A stretch of 64,000 nucleotides of DNA from Pterois miles (lineage: Eukaryota; Chordata; Actinopteri; Perciformes; Scorpaenidae): NCBI GenBank assembly GCA_947000775.1, contig CAMQGK010000567.1, forward strand, positions 25,307,001 to 25,371,000, given 5' to 3'. Positions 1 through 13,602 of the stretch are shown piece after piece; the first letter of the stretch is position 1; every line of letters begins with the position of its first letter. The position numbers and the translations under genes are program-made. Under the pieces are notes generated by a model. That model saw only the letters and a program-made list of their open reading frames with translations, had not been told where the DNA came from and ran no database searches.

Positions 1-47
<47 letters not shown>

Positions 48-61
48 TGTTTGTGTGTGCG
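1..61. repeat. (GT)n microsatellite next to an arhgap17 acceptor
   Basis: GT dinucleotides run from base 1 to about 60, with a few TTTGTG interruptions. The tract continues left of the window and abuts the exon at 69. Confidence 0.95.
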
Positions 62-68
62 TGAGCAG

Positions 69-180
69 CAAGATGATGGATGTGTGTGGGGAAGCTGAGA
101 GCAGGTTAGCGACTGAACTGATGCAGCATGAAGTCCAGATTGAGAGAGACATCCTGGATCCTCTCAACCAGCTGGCTGAG
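69..180 (+). CDS. arhgap17: arhgap17 exon (BAR domain, first visible)
   Basis: The acceptor GAGCAG follows a (GT)n tract, and the donor is GAG|GTAAAG. One base completes a Gly codon, then 37 codons read KMMDVCGEAESRLATELMQH and onward to NQLAE. Phase at the end is 0. The upstream exons are outside the window. The repeat directly before the acceptor replaces an ordinary polypyrimidine tract. Confidence 0.85.
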
Positions 181-3100
181 GTAAAGACACTGCTGAAGTG
201 ATCACTTATGACCTGCATGTTTCTGTGTTGAAGTTGTAAATTTGCATTTCAAGAGAAATTACTATTGACTGGAACACTCTGTAAGCTTAGTTTAGTTAAT
301 TCGAGATTAATAAATACATATGGGCTTTGTCCAAAATCACATACGCACTACATACCCAATATGTGTACTATTGTCCAATGTGAGTAAACGGTAGTATGAA
401 TCTTTTCGGACGCACAGAGTGGAAATTTATGTTGTCAGAGAGCCTCCTTGCTGGTTGGAGACATGTAACCATAGTAACATGTGACGACCTCGTGAGAATT
501 AAAGTTTGAATTAATTTAAATATATTACGCCTAGCAAAGTGAAACCTTATACTTACACTTAAATTGAAGCGTTATTGACGTTACAGAGCTGTTCGTCAAT
601 GTCTGTTATGAATGTTGTCAGAACAACTGCATTGCATCGTGGGATATGTATGCAGCCATAGAGCCCAGTGTTTACATACTGTAATATTTCACTAGGAATA
701 GTATGTATTTTCATACAAATGTTTTGGACATACTAAAAAAATTTCACGTACTGGTGTAGCACTAAATAGTGTGTTGGTATGGAGTTTTGGATGGCTAGGC
801 TATTTTTCATCTTCAAGTACTGTATTTTTCGCACTATAAGGCGCACCGGATTATAAGGCGCATTAAGCGAAACAAAATGGTCAGATAAGTCAAACTTTAT
901 TCAGTTAATTTAATAACTCAATAACTTCAATAACTCAACATTTTTCAGTTGTAACACATGAAATACAAAACAATACACTCACTTTTCAGTTCATTCCTCT
1001 TCCACAAATCCATCAAATCCTTCATCAGTGTCTGAGTTAAACAGTTGGGCAATTTTAAGTGCGCCTTATAGTGCGAAAAATACAGTATGTACACACTGTG
1101 TGTTTCATGTCATGATTGTGCCAAATTCAACATGGCCTGTGGCTTCTTTTTGTGTTACATTGCCAGTCTGCATGATTCATGTTGACACTGTTCTCACGGG
1201 AAAGGTGTTTTCCTCTGTGTTGCTGAATATGTGCGTGTGGACTCATGATCCTCATCGTTTCTCTCACAGATTGAGATTCCCAATATACTAAAACAGAGAA
1301 AACAACTCGCCAAACTGGTTCTGGACTATGACTCAGCCAAGACAAGGTACACTGGCATGTTGTCTGAATTTAGTGGTTGATAAAGTCTGTATTTAGACCC
1401 ATTGTTTTCAAATGTTAAAGGTGCTATTTATAACATTCAGCCATAGAGGTCCCTCCTTTTCCATTACTTTCACTTCACAAGAGGTTGTTGCCATGCACTT
1501 ACCCCCATTTATCTGTTTTATCCGCATTAACTGACGACCCAGAGATACCACGATATCAGTGTTACTTAGCCTTGTTTTTCAGGAAAAGCCACACTTTATT
1601 CAGCATCTTTCTAAAAGTTCTGTGGATGTGTCATTTTTTTTCATTTAAATATTCATTGACACAATAATGTTATCAATTATTTATCAACACCTATAACTTT
1701 ATTTGCACACTCGGCCAAGTTTTTGTTGTTTGTTTGTTCTTTGCATTTTTAGTATTTTGAAAATGTGTGACTATTGTCGTAGATCTTTTTTACTATGAAT
1801 ATCAGACATACCTAAATGTCTATATAATGGGTTGGCATGCAGGTGGTACCAGGCAACAAAGTCCAACAACCAGGCCATGGCAGCTAAGGCCGATTCGCTC
1901 AAAGACGAGATGGACGAGGCTCTCAACAAAGTAGAAATATGCAAGGTAGACCTCCTTTTGAATCTCTCTTGCAATGCACAGATTTCTGATACATTACTCA
2001 AAGTGTGATTTATGCAGCACAGTGCTTTACCAGCTGTAGTTTAGATATGATGTAGACAGAGTATTTAATCAAGATCCGTTAAACCTAATGGCTGTACATT
2101 CCAGTCAGGGCCTCTTCATCAGGTTAGGATCATAACTTATGAACTGTCTGAACAAAGGAGGCCTTGTTACAGGAACAAACACGCTATGCACATTATTAGG
2201 ACCACATCATCAAAGGTCATTGCTTTGTCATCTGGAGTTCATCTGCGTCTTAATGAAAAGTTGCTGTGCAAAGTAAAGTGGAAGGTTTAAGGTTGCAGTA
2301 ATGTTTGCCATGTATGGAAATATATTTTTATTTTTATCCTACAGGACCAGCTCTCTGCAGACTTGTACAACTTTGCTTCCAAAGAGGGAGATTATGCACG
2401 CTATTATGTCATGGTGGGTGCACCTCAGTGTAAATGACCTAGAAGTGAAATGGAAATGTGATGCAAATATGGTTCATTCCACTATAACTGTATTATTTGT
2501 TTATGCAGCGTGATTGAAGGTTTGCATATATGACCTGCGATTGTGTTTGTGTATGGACTGCAGTTATTAGAGGCCCAGGCAGACTACCACAGGAGGTCTC
2601 TGGCAGCTCTGGAGGCAGCTATACCGACTATCCAAATACAGCAAGGTGAGCAGCATGAACACATTCACTGAATCTTCTAACAGTATGAAACAACATAACC
2701 TTTGCATGCATCCATCATTAAACCCCAATATGTTTTAGAGCAGGCAGTCACACTTAATGTCTGTGGTGGAAGAAGAACTCAGATCTTTTACTTAAGTTAA
2801 AGGACAAATATCACAGTCTATATCAGACCTGGGCATTATATGGCCCTCGTGATGGTTCTGGCTAGCCCAGGAGGTCTCTGACAAACCATATAATTTTAAC
2901 CTACAACCTAAAATAACAGTTAAGACAGTAGCTTTTATTTTGAAATGTCTGTGTATTGTTAGTGTACTTCTTCCTGTCACACTTGACATTGATGTAAATT
3001 GATGTGAGTGATGTTTGAAGTAGTGTCCCCTGCTGAGGCAGCACGTCTGTATTATAGTATTATATTACTGTATTTTTCTTGGAGGTTGGCGGTAAAGCTG

Positions 3101-6100
3101 TGTGCTTAATTCGCAACAAACATGTATTCAAAGAAAACAACTAGAAGTCACTCTGAAACAAAATATGCGGAAAAATCCAGAAACCTGTCTGGAGATGAGA
3201 AGGAGAGGACAGCCGAGGGGCTGCTGGCTAAGATACTAAAGCAGAGAGGACTTTTTACAAAGCTGCATGAACCAAAGAAGGAAACATAAATGTTAATGTT
3301 TTTATCACCAACACATACATTTTAATGTTGTAAATATTCGGTGTAGATCCTATACTACTGGGTAGATTAGTAGTACATTACTGCATCATGTCACAAAAGC
3401 TCTAAAAATTTCTCTAAAGCCACACCTGCTTTTTCTCTGGTCCTCATAAATAAATCACTAACAGCTTAGAGGTGGACATACAGCAGACTGATGGTAATTA
3501 AGAGTCATTTGATTTTCCAGAAAACAAAATTACTAAAATCACATGGCATCAGTTTCTCTCCTAAGTTGTGTTTCCATAGTGCGTATACATGCACTCAATT
3601 AATCAGGTTACAATCAGCTTCCTGTCGTATGTTAATGAGAAATTCTAGATTTCTCCTGGAGAAAGACGATTTCTTAGCTTTTAACTTGAGCTGTCAATTA
3701 ATTAAAATATTTAATCGTGATTAATCGCATTTTTTTTATCTGATCAAAATGTACCTTAAAGGGTGATTTGTCAAGTATTAAACACTCATATCAACATGGA
3801 GTCAACAAATATGCTGCGTTATGCAGATGTATGTATATATTTACTATTGGATCAATTACCACAAAACAATGACAGATATTGTCCATAAAACCTAAACTGC
3901 AGCCCAGCAGACAACAACAGCTGTCAGTGTGTCAGTGTGCTGACTTGACTATGACTTGATCCAAACTGATTGGGACTATCATAAAGTGGTCATGTCTGTA
4001 AAGGGGAGACTGGTAGGTACCCAGAGAACCCATTTACATTAATATATCTGGAGGTCAGAGGTCAAGAGACCCCTTTGAAAATGGCCCTGACAGTGTTTAC
4101 TCACCAAAATTTAGCATCAGTTTGGAGCGTTATTTAACCTCCTTCCCAACAAGCTAGTAACACGTGGTTGGTGCTGATGGATTCATCAGGGTTTTTAGTT
4201 TCATATGATACCAGTATCTTCACTGTAGCTTTAAACCTGAGCCCACTACAGCCTAAAAATCGCAAGTTGCGTTAAAGAAATTAGTGGCGCTAAAATGAAT
4301 TTGCGTTATTATTGCGTTTACTTTGACAGCCCTACTTAAGCCCTACTTAACGTGTGCATGTGCAAGACCTAACACTATTACATATTCACTGTCAACAGAA
4401 TAGAGGAACTGTAGAAGACGACTAGTTGACAGACACAGAGCAGAGATGCTTTCAAACACTCAGGTAAATGTAAAGACACTGACCTCTCTCCCAGACTCCT
4501 GGATGGAGAAGCCTGCTTTCGGTACGGCGCTGGAGGAGCACCTGAAGAGGAGCAACCGTGAGATCGCTCTGCCCATAGAGGCCTGCGTCATGATGCTGCT
4601 GGAGACCGGCATGAAGGAGGAGGTACGGACGGAGTGGTGGCCTAAGAGTAGGAGAAGATGAAAAGTAAAGTAGAGCAAAGTTGAAGGCTAATTAACCAGA
4701 ATTTTGACATAAATTTGTACCCGTAAAACCTCACTGCTCCACTCTGCCAGAGCTGGAAAGAGATGTGGGTCATGAGGACCGCTCTCTAGAAATGATGGCA
4801 CGTACAGTCTGGAAACATCTGTGGCCAACTTGTGGCCCGTTAGCCTCGCGGCTGCAGGAATATGCAGTGTGTGTGTGTGTGTTCACAGGCATCTGTTATG
4901 CATTAGCATGTTCACTATTGGACTCTTAAAATGTAACCAAATCTCTAGACTCCCCAAGGAGGACATTTTATTAACGGAAACAAAATCCTTGTCGTACGTC
5001 TGTCTGCTACTCATCCCGAAAGAGCCACATCTCTATTGGTAACAAAAACAACTCAACTTGACTTTACTGGATGGCGCACTTTGTTTGCTTTACTTCTCCT
5101 TTCCTGAGGCAAAACCAGACTCACTTATTTAATCTTAGGACTGAAACCAGTCGCTTGTACCTGTTGAGAAGAGCACTAATGAGTCATTTTCTCTACATTT
5201 TCCTGGCAGGGTCTCTTCAGAATAGCTGCCGGAGCTTCAAAACTGAAAAAGCTAAAAGCGGCGCTGGACTGCTCCACCTCGCAGCTCGAGGAGTTCTACT
5301 CTGATCCCCACGCCGTCGCCGGTACGATCTCTTCTACAAATGTGCAAAAAAGTGAAACCATCTGGTCCTGATCATTTTCTCAAAGCTTTTCTCTTCATAC
5401 ACAGGAGCCCTGAAGTCCTACCTCAGGGAGCTTCCTGAACCTTTAATGACTTTTGGCCTGTACGACGAGTGGACACAGGCCTCTAAGTAAGACGACACAC
5501 ACAAATATGACTTTTAATATCCTGTAACAGAAACTATTCAAATAATAAGCATTAAACACACACCTGAAGCAGTGTGTGCTCACAGGGTGCTTTAGATATT
5601 CAAGTACTTGTATAACAAGTAAATATTGTGTGTGTGGTTTCAGTGTGTCTGACTCTGACAAGAGGCTTCAGGCCTTGTGGGTGACATGTGACCGTTTGCC
5701 AAAGACTCACAAAGCCAACCTCAGGTAAGAGCATCTTCAGCCATGTTATATTCTGTCTAGATGATGCAATGCGACGCGTTCTTGCACGGCCGAGGTGTAC
5801 GCTTCGTTTCTAAAAGTAGGATACATCAGCAGAACTGAATGTATGACGTTAATTTCTCTTCTGTCTTTCACTTTCATAAGCGATGCTGAACATTTTAACA
5901 AATGGAACAAGTCATTTTGATGCCATACAGTCAGACATCTCAGTAGAGCACTAACTTCTGCTTAAAACAACCATTTCAAGATAGATCCGAAGGGTTGAAA
6001 CATAAGAAAAATATTCCTGTATCACAAAATAATCTTCCTAAATTGTCTCAAATTTATTCTCAAATAGAACAATTTAAGAAGAAACTAGAATCTGAACGCC

Positions 6101-9100
6101 TCCACCAGCTCGTCTGTCCAAAAATAAATCACTTCAACATTTTATCCTGTTAAACATTTGTGTGAAATTGTCATAATTAGCCTCTGAAGTTTGTTTTGTT
6201 TGTTGTAAGAGGTCACAGTGACCTTAACCAACAAAATCAATTCATCCTTGAGTCCAAGTGGATGTTTTTGCCCAATTTGTTTCGCTCAAGGCGTTCCAGA
6301 GATATCACAAGAAAGGGATGAACGTGGAGTCACAGTGACCTTTGACCACTAAAATCCAGTCAGGTCAACCTTGAATCCAGGTGTATGTTTGTGGTAAATT
6401 TGAAGCAATTCCCTCCAGGTGTTCCTGAGATATTGTGTTCACAAGAATGAACCGGACAGATAGTCAACCTGAAAACTTAATGCCTCCGGCCACAGCTAAC
6501 GTCATAAAAGCTCAGAGTCATAAAAATCAGTGATCTTCAAACCAAAGCCCATCTCTCTGCTTTGAGAACCACTGGCTTCGAATAACAGCTGACTGGCTGG
6601 CCTGTAAGAAAAGACACTTTCGGTAGCTCAGAGGTTTTTAAAGCAACTGGATTCTCTGTTTCAGGTATCTGGTGAAGTTTCTGGCTAAACTGGCTCAGGA
6701 CAGTGAGGTCAATAAGATGACTCCCAGCAACATCGCCATAGTCCTCGGGCCCAACCTGCTCTGGGCAAAGACTGAGGGGTAAGAAGTGTGAGCTGTTACC
6801 TCTTGTTCATATCCGAGTGCACAGTGCAGCTGAGGCTGATGTCTGTCTGTGGCTGTGTTCAGGACGCTGGCAGAGATGGCAGCAGCCACGTCGGTCCATG
6901 TGGTCGCCATCATTGAGCCCATCATCCAGCATGCTGATTGGTTCTTCCCTGAAGGTAAAACATCTCTGTTTGCAATAGTACTTCTTCTTTTGGTTTTACC
7001 TAAAGGAGGTTAAACAGAGAAGAACACATGAAACAACACAGAGCGTTTGGGAGAAATTTAACAATTGCCAGCTATTGGCAGTATCCCTTAAATGTTGTCT
7101 GTACGTGTATTAATTCCTGATTCTGAGACTATGTGCTGTTTTATCTATTCAATGCAGCAACAGCAGACTTTATTAGCATGAAATGTTTGAACTACCTTAA
7201 ATGTGAGCTTTTCCAGACTTGTCTGTATCACTTAAAATTAGTTTTGTGCTGTTTTGACTATAACTTAAACTTTCCCTGTGTTCCAAATCACATACTCTTA
7301 GTGCGTACTGGAGGTGTCTTTACAAGTATGTACTTGCATGTAGTATACATACAATTGGGACTTACTGCTTTGTCATAACATTGCACCTTGAACTTTGACC
7401 CACTTGCTCATATATCTGCCGCGCAGAGCATTGTGGGTCAGAACAGCCAGAAAATCATGCTGGCTTGCATGCTGCAAAATGCAACCGGATATAGTAGGAA
7501 ACCCTGGTATTTTTGACATACTACATTTGACATACTATGTATTGGGACATACTTACGTCTTTTTATGGCATACTAAATAGTATAGTAGTATAGATATTTG
7601 AACGCACAGATACTATTTGCTGTCTGTTGCTTTTGCATTTGTCAGAAGGCATTTCAGGGAATTCTGGAAATTACTTAAGTGAAAGAAGCTGAGATGGGCT
7701 GAGAGAAACTGAACCCACCAAACAATTAAATTAAGATAAGATAAAATAAGATAATCCTTTATTAGTCCCACAGCAGGGAAGTGTGCAGGATTAGAGCAGC
7801 AAAAACAAAACAAGATCTAATAAATAAGCAAGTAAACATGTAAAAAATAGACTGAATGAGTGGTTGGGTTATTGCACATATGAACATGAAATTTTTGATA
7901 TTGCACAGAATATCAATATTTCTCTGTGATTACAGCATTCATTACAATTCAAAACAAGCAGCAAAGCAAGTCTGTGAGGCTGCATTTAGGCACAGTGGTG
8001 ACCAGACGTCCTGGTTTCAAGCTGGGTGTCACGAGTCCTGACAAATATCTGTAAAACACTCAAATGTCGCGGTTTTCACCACAATTAAAATAACAACAAT
8101 ACCATACTTAGATATGTTTATCATGTTCCACTGATTAATTCATTTGTGCACGTGAGACAAGTGTATAATGTATATAGAGAGCCAGCTCAGCCACGCTGCC
8201 GCAGTCTTTAACTAGAGTGACAGTGGACAGATCTGCTCCCTCCGTGCTCATGTGCACATCGAATGTCATTTTGATTAATTACTCTACACAGTTCTGCACA
8301 TCAGCAGGCATTTTGCTCCACTTATAACTCCCTCAGGACCGTCCGAGCCGTCAGTCTTTCACCTGGTGTCTCCATCCCGGCCAAAATGTCGACTGAGCAC
8401 CACAGTTTTAATTATAATAGCCTACAGGTAGTTTGTGACGAGCAACATAATGTGACAGATTGTTGTTCAGGTTCAAAACTGAAAACTGCAAATGCCTTTA
8501 GTGTGTGCATATTAGCGTGTGCATGCACGAACATGCAGTACACTTAACGGTCCCGGTTCGGGGGTTTGAAAATATGGTCACCCTAAGCAAAATGCTAATG
8601 TAACATGCTCACAATGGCAATGTTAACATGCTGATGTTTAGCAGGTGTAATAGTCGCCAAGATCACCAAAGCTGAGTGTTAGACAATTCAATAAACCAAA
8701 GCATTGTACAAATTAACACTTTGACCTGATGATGGTGCTACACATAAAGTGAGAGTATTGATAAAGTTATTGATCATCCTGAGCACTTGATTGTCTAATT
8801 TCATAGCTAGCGTGGCAAAAAAACACTAGAAATATGAATCTACTACTGTCTATTATTACAAGCATTAGAAGATCATCACTGTAATTATCATGTCTTCCCT
8901 CCAGAGGTGGACTTCAACGTGTCGGGCATGTTCGCTATGCCGACCCACCCAGCCACCCCAGACCCCGAACCCGGCCTGGACAGGAAACGCCCCGGCAGCC
9001 TGGTGGGGCAGGACGGGGACAGTCACACCCCCCGTAAAGACAGGTACCTGCCTCGCCCCAACCTCAGCCTCAGCCTGCCCCTCACCCTCCCGTCCCGTCC

Positions 9101-12100
9101 CAAGACACTGAGCAGGCAGGAGTCGCGGGGCCCGGTCGTGTCGGCCCTCTATGTAGTGGCCAACGAGTCCATCACAGTCACAGAAACGCCCACTGAAGAT
9201 CTGCCCTGTCCAGACTTCAAAGCTGTGCCGCAGTCCAATGTAGCCCCCATGAATCCAGTTACTGATAAGTAAGATAAGGGAATGATGTTTTGTGTGATTT
9301 TCTTTTTGCACCACAGATCTGTTATGTTTCTGTTATTTCAGCACAAGTTGTGTTTTTGGTCCTGAAAATGAAGCACTTCTCTTTCAAACACAAACCATTT
9401 TGAACATTTTTCAGCCTCGCTGGGATGCCATTTTGTCTAATTCTCATGTGTTACTCTTGTGTACTCCTGTGTTATCTCCTTTGTTTCCCAATTAAAGCTT
9501 AGGTCACACTGTAGGTTGCTGGTTTTATGTTTTGTGTGGGCTTCCTCTGTTGTATTTTGTTTGTATGGTGTAGCATTTCCCTCTTCTGTCCCTGCAGATA
9601 TGTCGCAGTTGTATTTAAGAGGTCATCGTCATGTGATTTTATGTTCTTTTTGGGCTCTTGCTGCTGAACTGGTTTCATTGAACTCAGGAAGTGGCGTCTC
9701 CTTCTGTCTCCCGCACCATCTCTCTCTGCTCTTGCTGTTTTTCGGTCTCTCTCCGTCTCTTGCTCTTTCATTCTATCTGATGCCGTGTGGTTTGCCCTCC
9801 TGAACTCTCTCCCCTCTTCCCCCCCTCCATAGCACTGTTAACAAACAGCCGGAGCCCACTCCACGTAGATCCAGCGCTGTAAATAGAAAGCAACCACAGC
9901 TAACCTCACCCACCTTCCAACCCCCACTGCCCCCTCTGGAAGCCGGGGGTCCCGCCCAGCCTGCTGAGCCCCAGCCCCAGCTTCCGTCCCCGGCTACAGA
10001 GGCTGAGCAGCCTGGCCTGAGCGGTGCTAGTGGTGGTGGTGGTGGTGGTTTTGGTGGTGGTCTGGGTGGTGGGGTCCAGGTAGCCACAGTGCAACCTCAG
10101 GTTGTAACCCAGCTCAGCGCAGACGACAGCAGGTAAGGAGGAGCGAGCTGAGGTAGCAACAATACTCCACCGCCTGCTCGCAGCCAATCAGCCAATCCGG
10201 AGCTCACCCGCCCGTTTATGTTTGTCTTTGAGTTCTCCGTTCCCATGTTGGGAAAAATAGAAAATCATAAAAATAACCATGTCCATTTTAACAAATTAAG
10301 AATGCAACAAGAATCATGTGATGCTTTGATTACAGGCGACTTTTATCCTCCATCCTGCTTGTTGTGATGTTTCTGTTTTTAGAGATCTCCGTCCTTCTTG
10401 CCTGCATCTCCGTCTGTTTGACTTCTTTGTCTGATTTTGCATGTAACACATTACTGAACAATTTTGCATCCTCTTCTCTACACTTGTCTATATACTATGT
10501 GAGTTATTCCTCATCCTTCATCTAATGTAATCGGCGTTTGAATGGTGATATGTGTTTTAAGTACTGCATGCTTGAGTTTTTGCAGCACTTTGTTGTTAAA
10601 ATGTGTTAAAAGTACACATGACTTGTTGATGGATTAATATTTGGATTCATTTTATTCCCACAGCCCGGCCCGTGAACACATGTCCACCCCCCCTCCCCAG
10701 AGGAATGGTTCAGTCCACCTTACAGTAGGAACGCCCCACTCTCAGGGTGGATCCAGGGGGCCCAGTCCACACCTGGTTCGCAGAGGTGAGCGAATATACA
10801 TTCCTATTCTCATCATATACAGTTCTTCTCAATCGCTTTGGCTCATTTTTCAGTCAACAGTCTTACCATTCTCCAAACCAGGAGTGAGCAATTATTTTTC
10901 CTGGGTGGGCACATGAAAAACCCAGATTGTTGCCAGGGGCCAAACAAATTTTGTCAAGCATAACCTTCAAAAATTATAGTTATATTTTCAGCATTTATTA
11001 TAGTGAAAATGACTCCCAACAGCATATTATTAAGAAAATTACATTATATGGAGGAGTCTTTGAACCGAACAGCACTGTTTTGGATAGTAATGTTTCCATT
11101 AACAAAACATTTAATGTAAGATTAACACTTTAACATTTAACTTAACATTAACACTTACATTTCCTTCTTTGGTTCATGCAGCTTTGTAAAAAGTCCTCAC
11201 TGCTTTAGTATCTCAGCCAGCAGCCCCTCGGCTGTCCTCTCCTTCTCATCTCCAGATGGTTTCTGGATTTTTCTGCATGTTTTGTCTCAAAGTGACGGTT
11301 CAAGTTGTATTCTTTGAATACAGCCACATGTTTGTTGCAAACTAAGATCACAGCTTTACTGCTGTCTTAAGTGTTATTTTAGCTTGGTAAGTAAAATGAT
11401 CTGGTCTGTCTGAGACCTCCTGGGCTGGACAGAACCATCATGAGGGCTGGTTCTAGTCCACAGGCTGTATAATACCCAGGTCTGATCTAAACTGTAATTG
11501 TCACAACTGTTTGATGGGATATTACAACTCATGTTTGCATGTCTGCAAAAGGTAGATACTCACCAAAACACTTCATCTATGCTTCACAATATTGTGTCAG
11601 TAAGTTGGCCACCAAAATGAAAAGTTTTGTCATGGTGTGAGTCGTAGAAGTCAAAATGATGAGGTGTTTTTTCACCACTCAACCCTGGAAATGTTTCTTA
11701 TATACACATCTCTGTTTCTACTTTTTGTTGACACTGACTGCTTACTGTACTACACCAGAGTGACAGTTTCATCCAGCTGAATGCTGTTGTGTATTGCACT
11801 GAGCTTTTTAGATTCCCGTTTCAAAAGTAGGTAAACGTTTACTGGGATGTCAATGCTGTAGTAGCTGCACAGAAAAGAGATGTGCACATTTGAATGTATA
11901 CACTAAATCTGTTTATGTAGCAAAGTGTCACATGTACTGGAAACGGAAAATTCATTTTTGCTCTTTCATGTGAAACATAGTGTACATACATTTTGCCACA
12001 AAATGACGTCTATGCCAAAAAACAACAACCCTGCAAAAAAAACAACAAACTGTACCTCCTCCTCATAGATATTTATGGAATATATGATAATAATGATAAT

Positions 12101-13521
12101 GGATCATTTTGCATGTGATGGCTCAAACTGACTGAAATTGTGAAGTGACAGTTTCACTGAGATTGAACTCATCAAGACATGTTCAGGTGATTACTGAACT
12201 TACTCTTTACGACGTGCTAAAACGCACAACTTGTGTGACTGAATGGGAAATTGTAATCCGTTATGAACAACAAACTAATTGTTCAGAGGTTCTGAGCTTT
12301 CTGTTTTGAACAAAAAAAATTGAGAATTGAGCCACAGCGAATGAGAAAGACTTGTATATATAAAATATATCATGTAATAATTACGTTTTCCCCTGAAGGC
12401 ACCAAGAAGCAGGCCCCAGCCCCACCCAAACAGGTCAGCCCCTTTGCCTCCCAGTCCAGCAACGCCCAGGCACCCGGCTCCCCTCATCACCCTCCCATCA
12501 CCCCCCGACGCCACCCCGGCAAAGACAGTCCGATCCACGCCCCGAGCCACCCGCCCCCGCAGCCCCCTCAAGCCCACCAGGCCCAGGGGGAGTCGGAGCC
12601 CTCTCCCCCCAGCACTCCCACCCCTCCCGACACTCCGCCGCACGACGGACCACACGCCAACCCGTTGTCTTTCTACCACTCTGGATCTCTCCCTCGCCCC
12701 TCCAGGCCGGCACCCAGGCCACGGCCCCGACCCAGCATGCCGCCGCCCCCGCAACCTGCAGCAAATGACAACGGCATCGTCGGCTCCGCCTCCAAGATCA
12801 TAACAGGTAAGCCGTCTTTTCCCTGCGCCTTACAAATCCTGTTTTTAGTAGTTTTACACTAATATATGATCTAGGAAACAGTCCGTGGTATTGTGATATT
12901 TAAATATTGTCAGCAATGTGTGAAGTGGGGTTGTATGAGATATTTATCCATAATCAGTGTATTATCTGCAGTAGATGACGGTCAGCATGCTCCCAGTTTG
13001 GAGAAACAACAGGAGTTGCTGCACAGGAGCAATGCAATGTAGTAAACATATTTTAGGCTCACCTTGCTATGAAACCATTATCTATGCTCTCGCCAAACAG
13101 ACTCCATTGGGAGAAAAACAAAGCTGTAATTTTATTTCTCAGAACAAAGGTTGCTGGTCTAGGAACGAACTAACAGATGGAGGCAGCGGTAGAACAGAAA
13201 CCCGGGTTCTGTGAGGTTAAATGGTGTCTGGTGTCATAGATATTTGTTTATTTCACACATTAAAAAGAGTAACATTCACATGAAAGGATTGTAAAATATG
13301 TGTGAAAATGAGGTAGAAACTCACAATGCTCATATAATAACCAAACCTGAAGGACAAACAGTAGGTCAAAATATTACCAGGACAAAAATCGCAAATACAT
13401 TTGAAATATTAGTGTTCAAAACATTTCACATATTTAAAAAGGTAGATTGAAAATTGTAATTGTAGTGCATCTCAACCATTGTCCCCTATCTCTCTCATGT
13501 CCCTGTCTGTCTCTGTCTCTC

Positions 13522-13552
<31 letters not shown>

Positions 13553-13565
13553 ATGTCCCTGTCTG

Positions 13566-13602
<37 letters not shown>

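Noticed and set aside
12275..12754. 159-codon - strand frame opposite arhgap17 exon 12399-12806
   Set aside because: GC-rich antisense of the proline-rich exon, without independent support.
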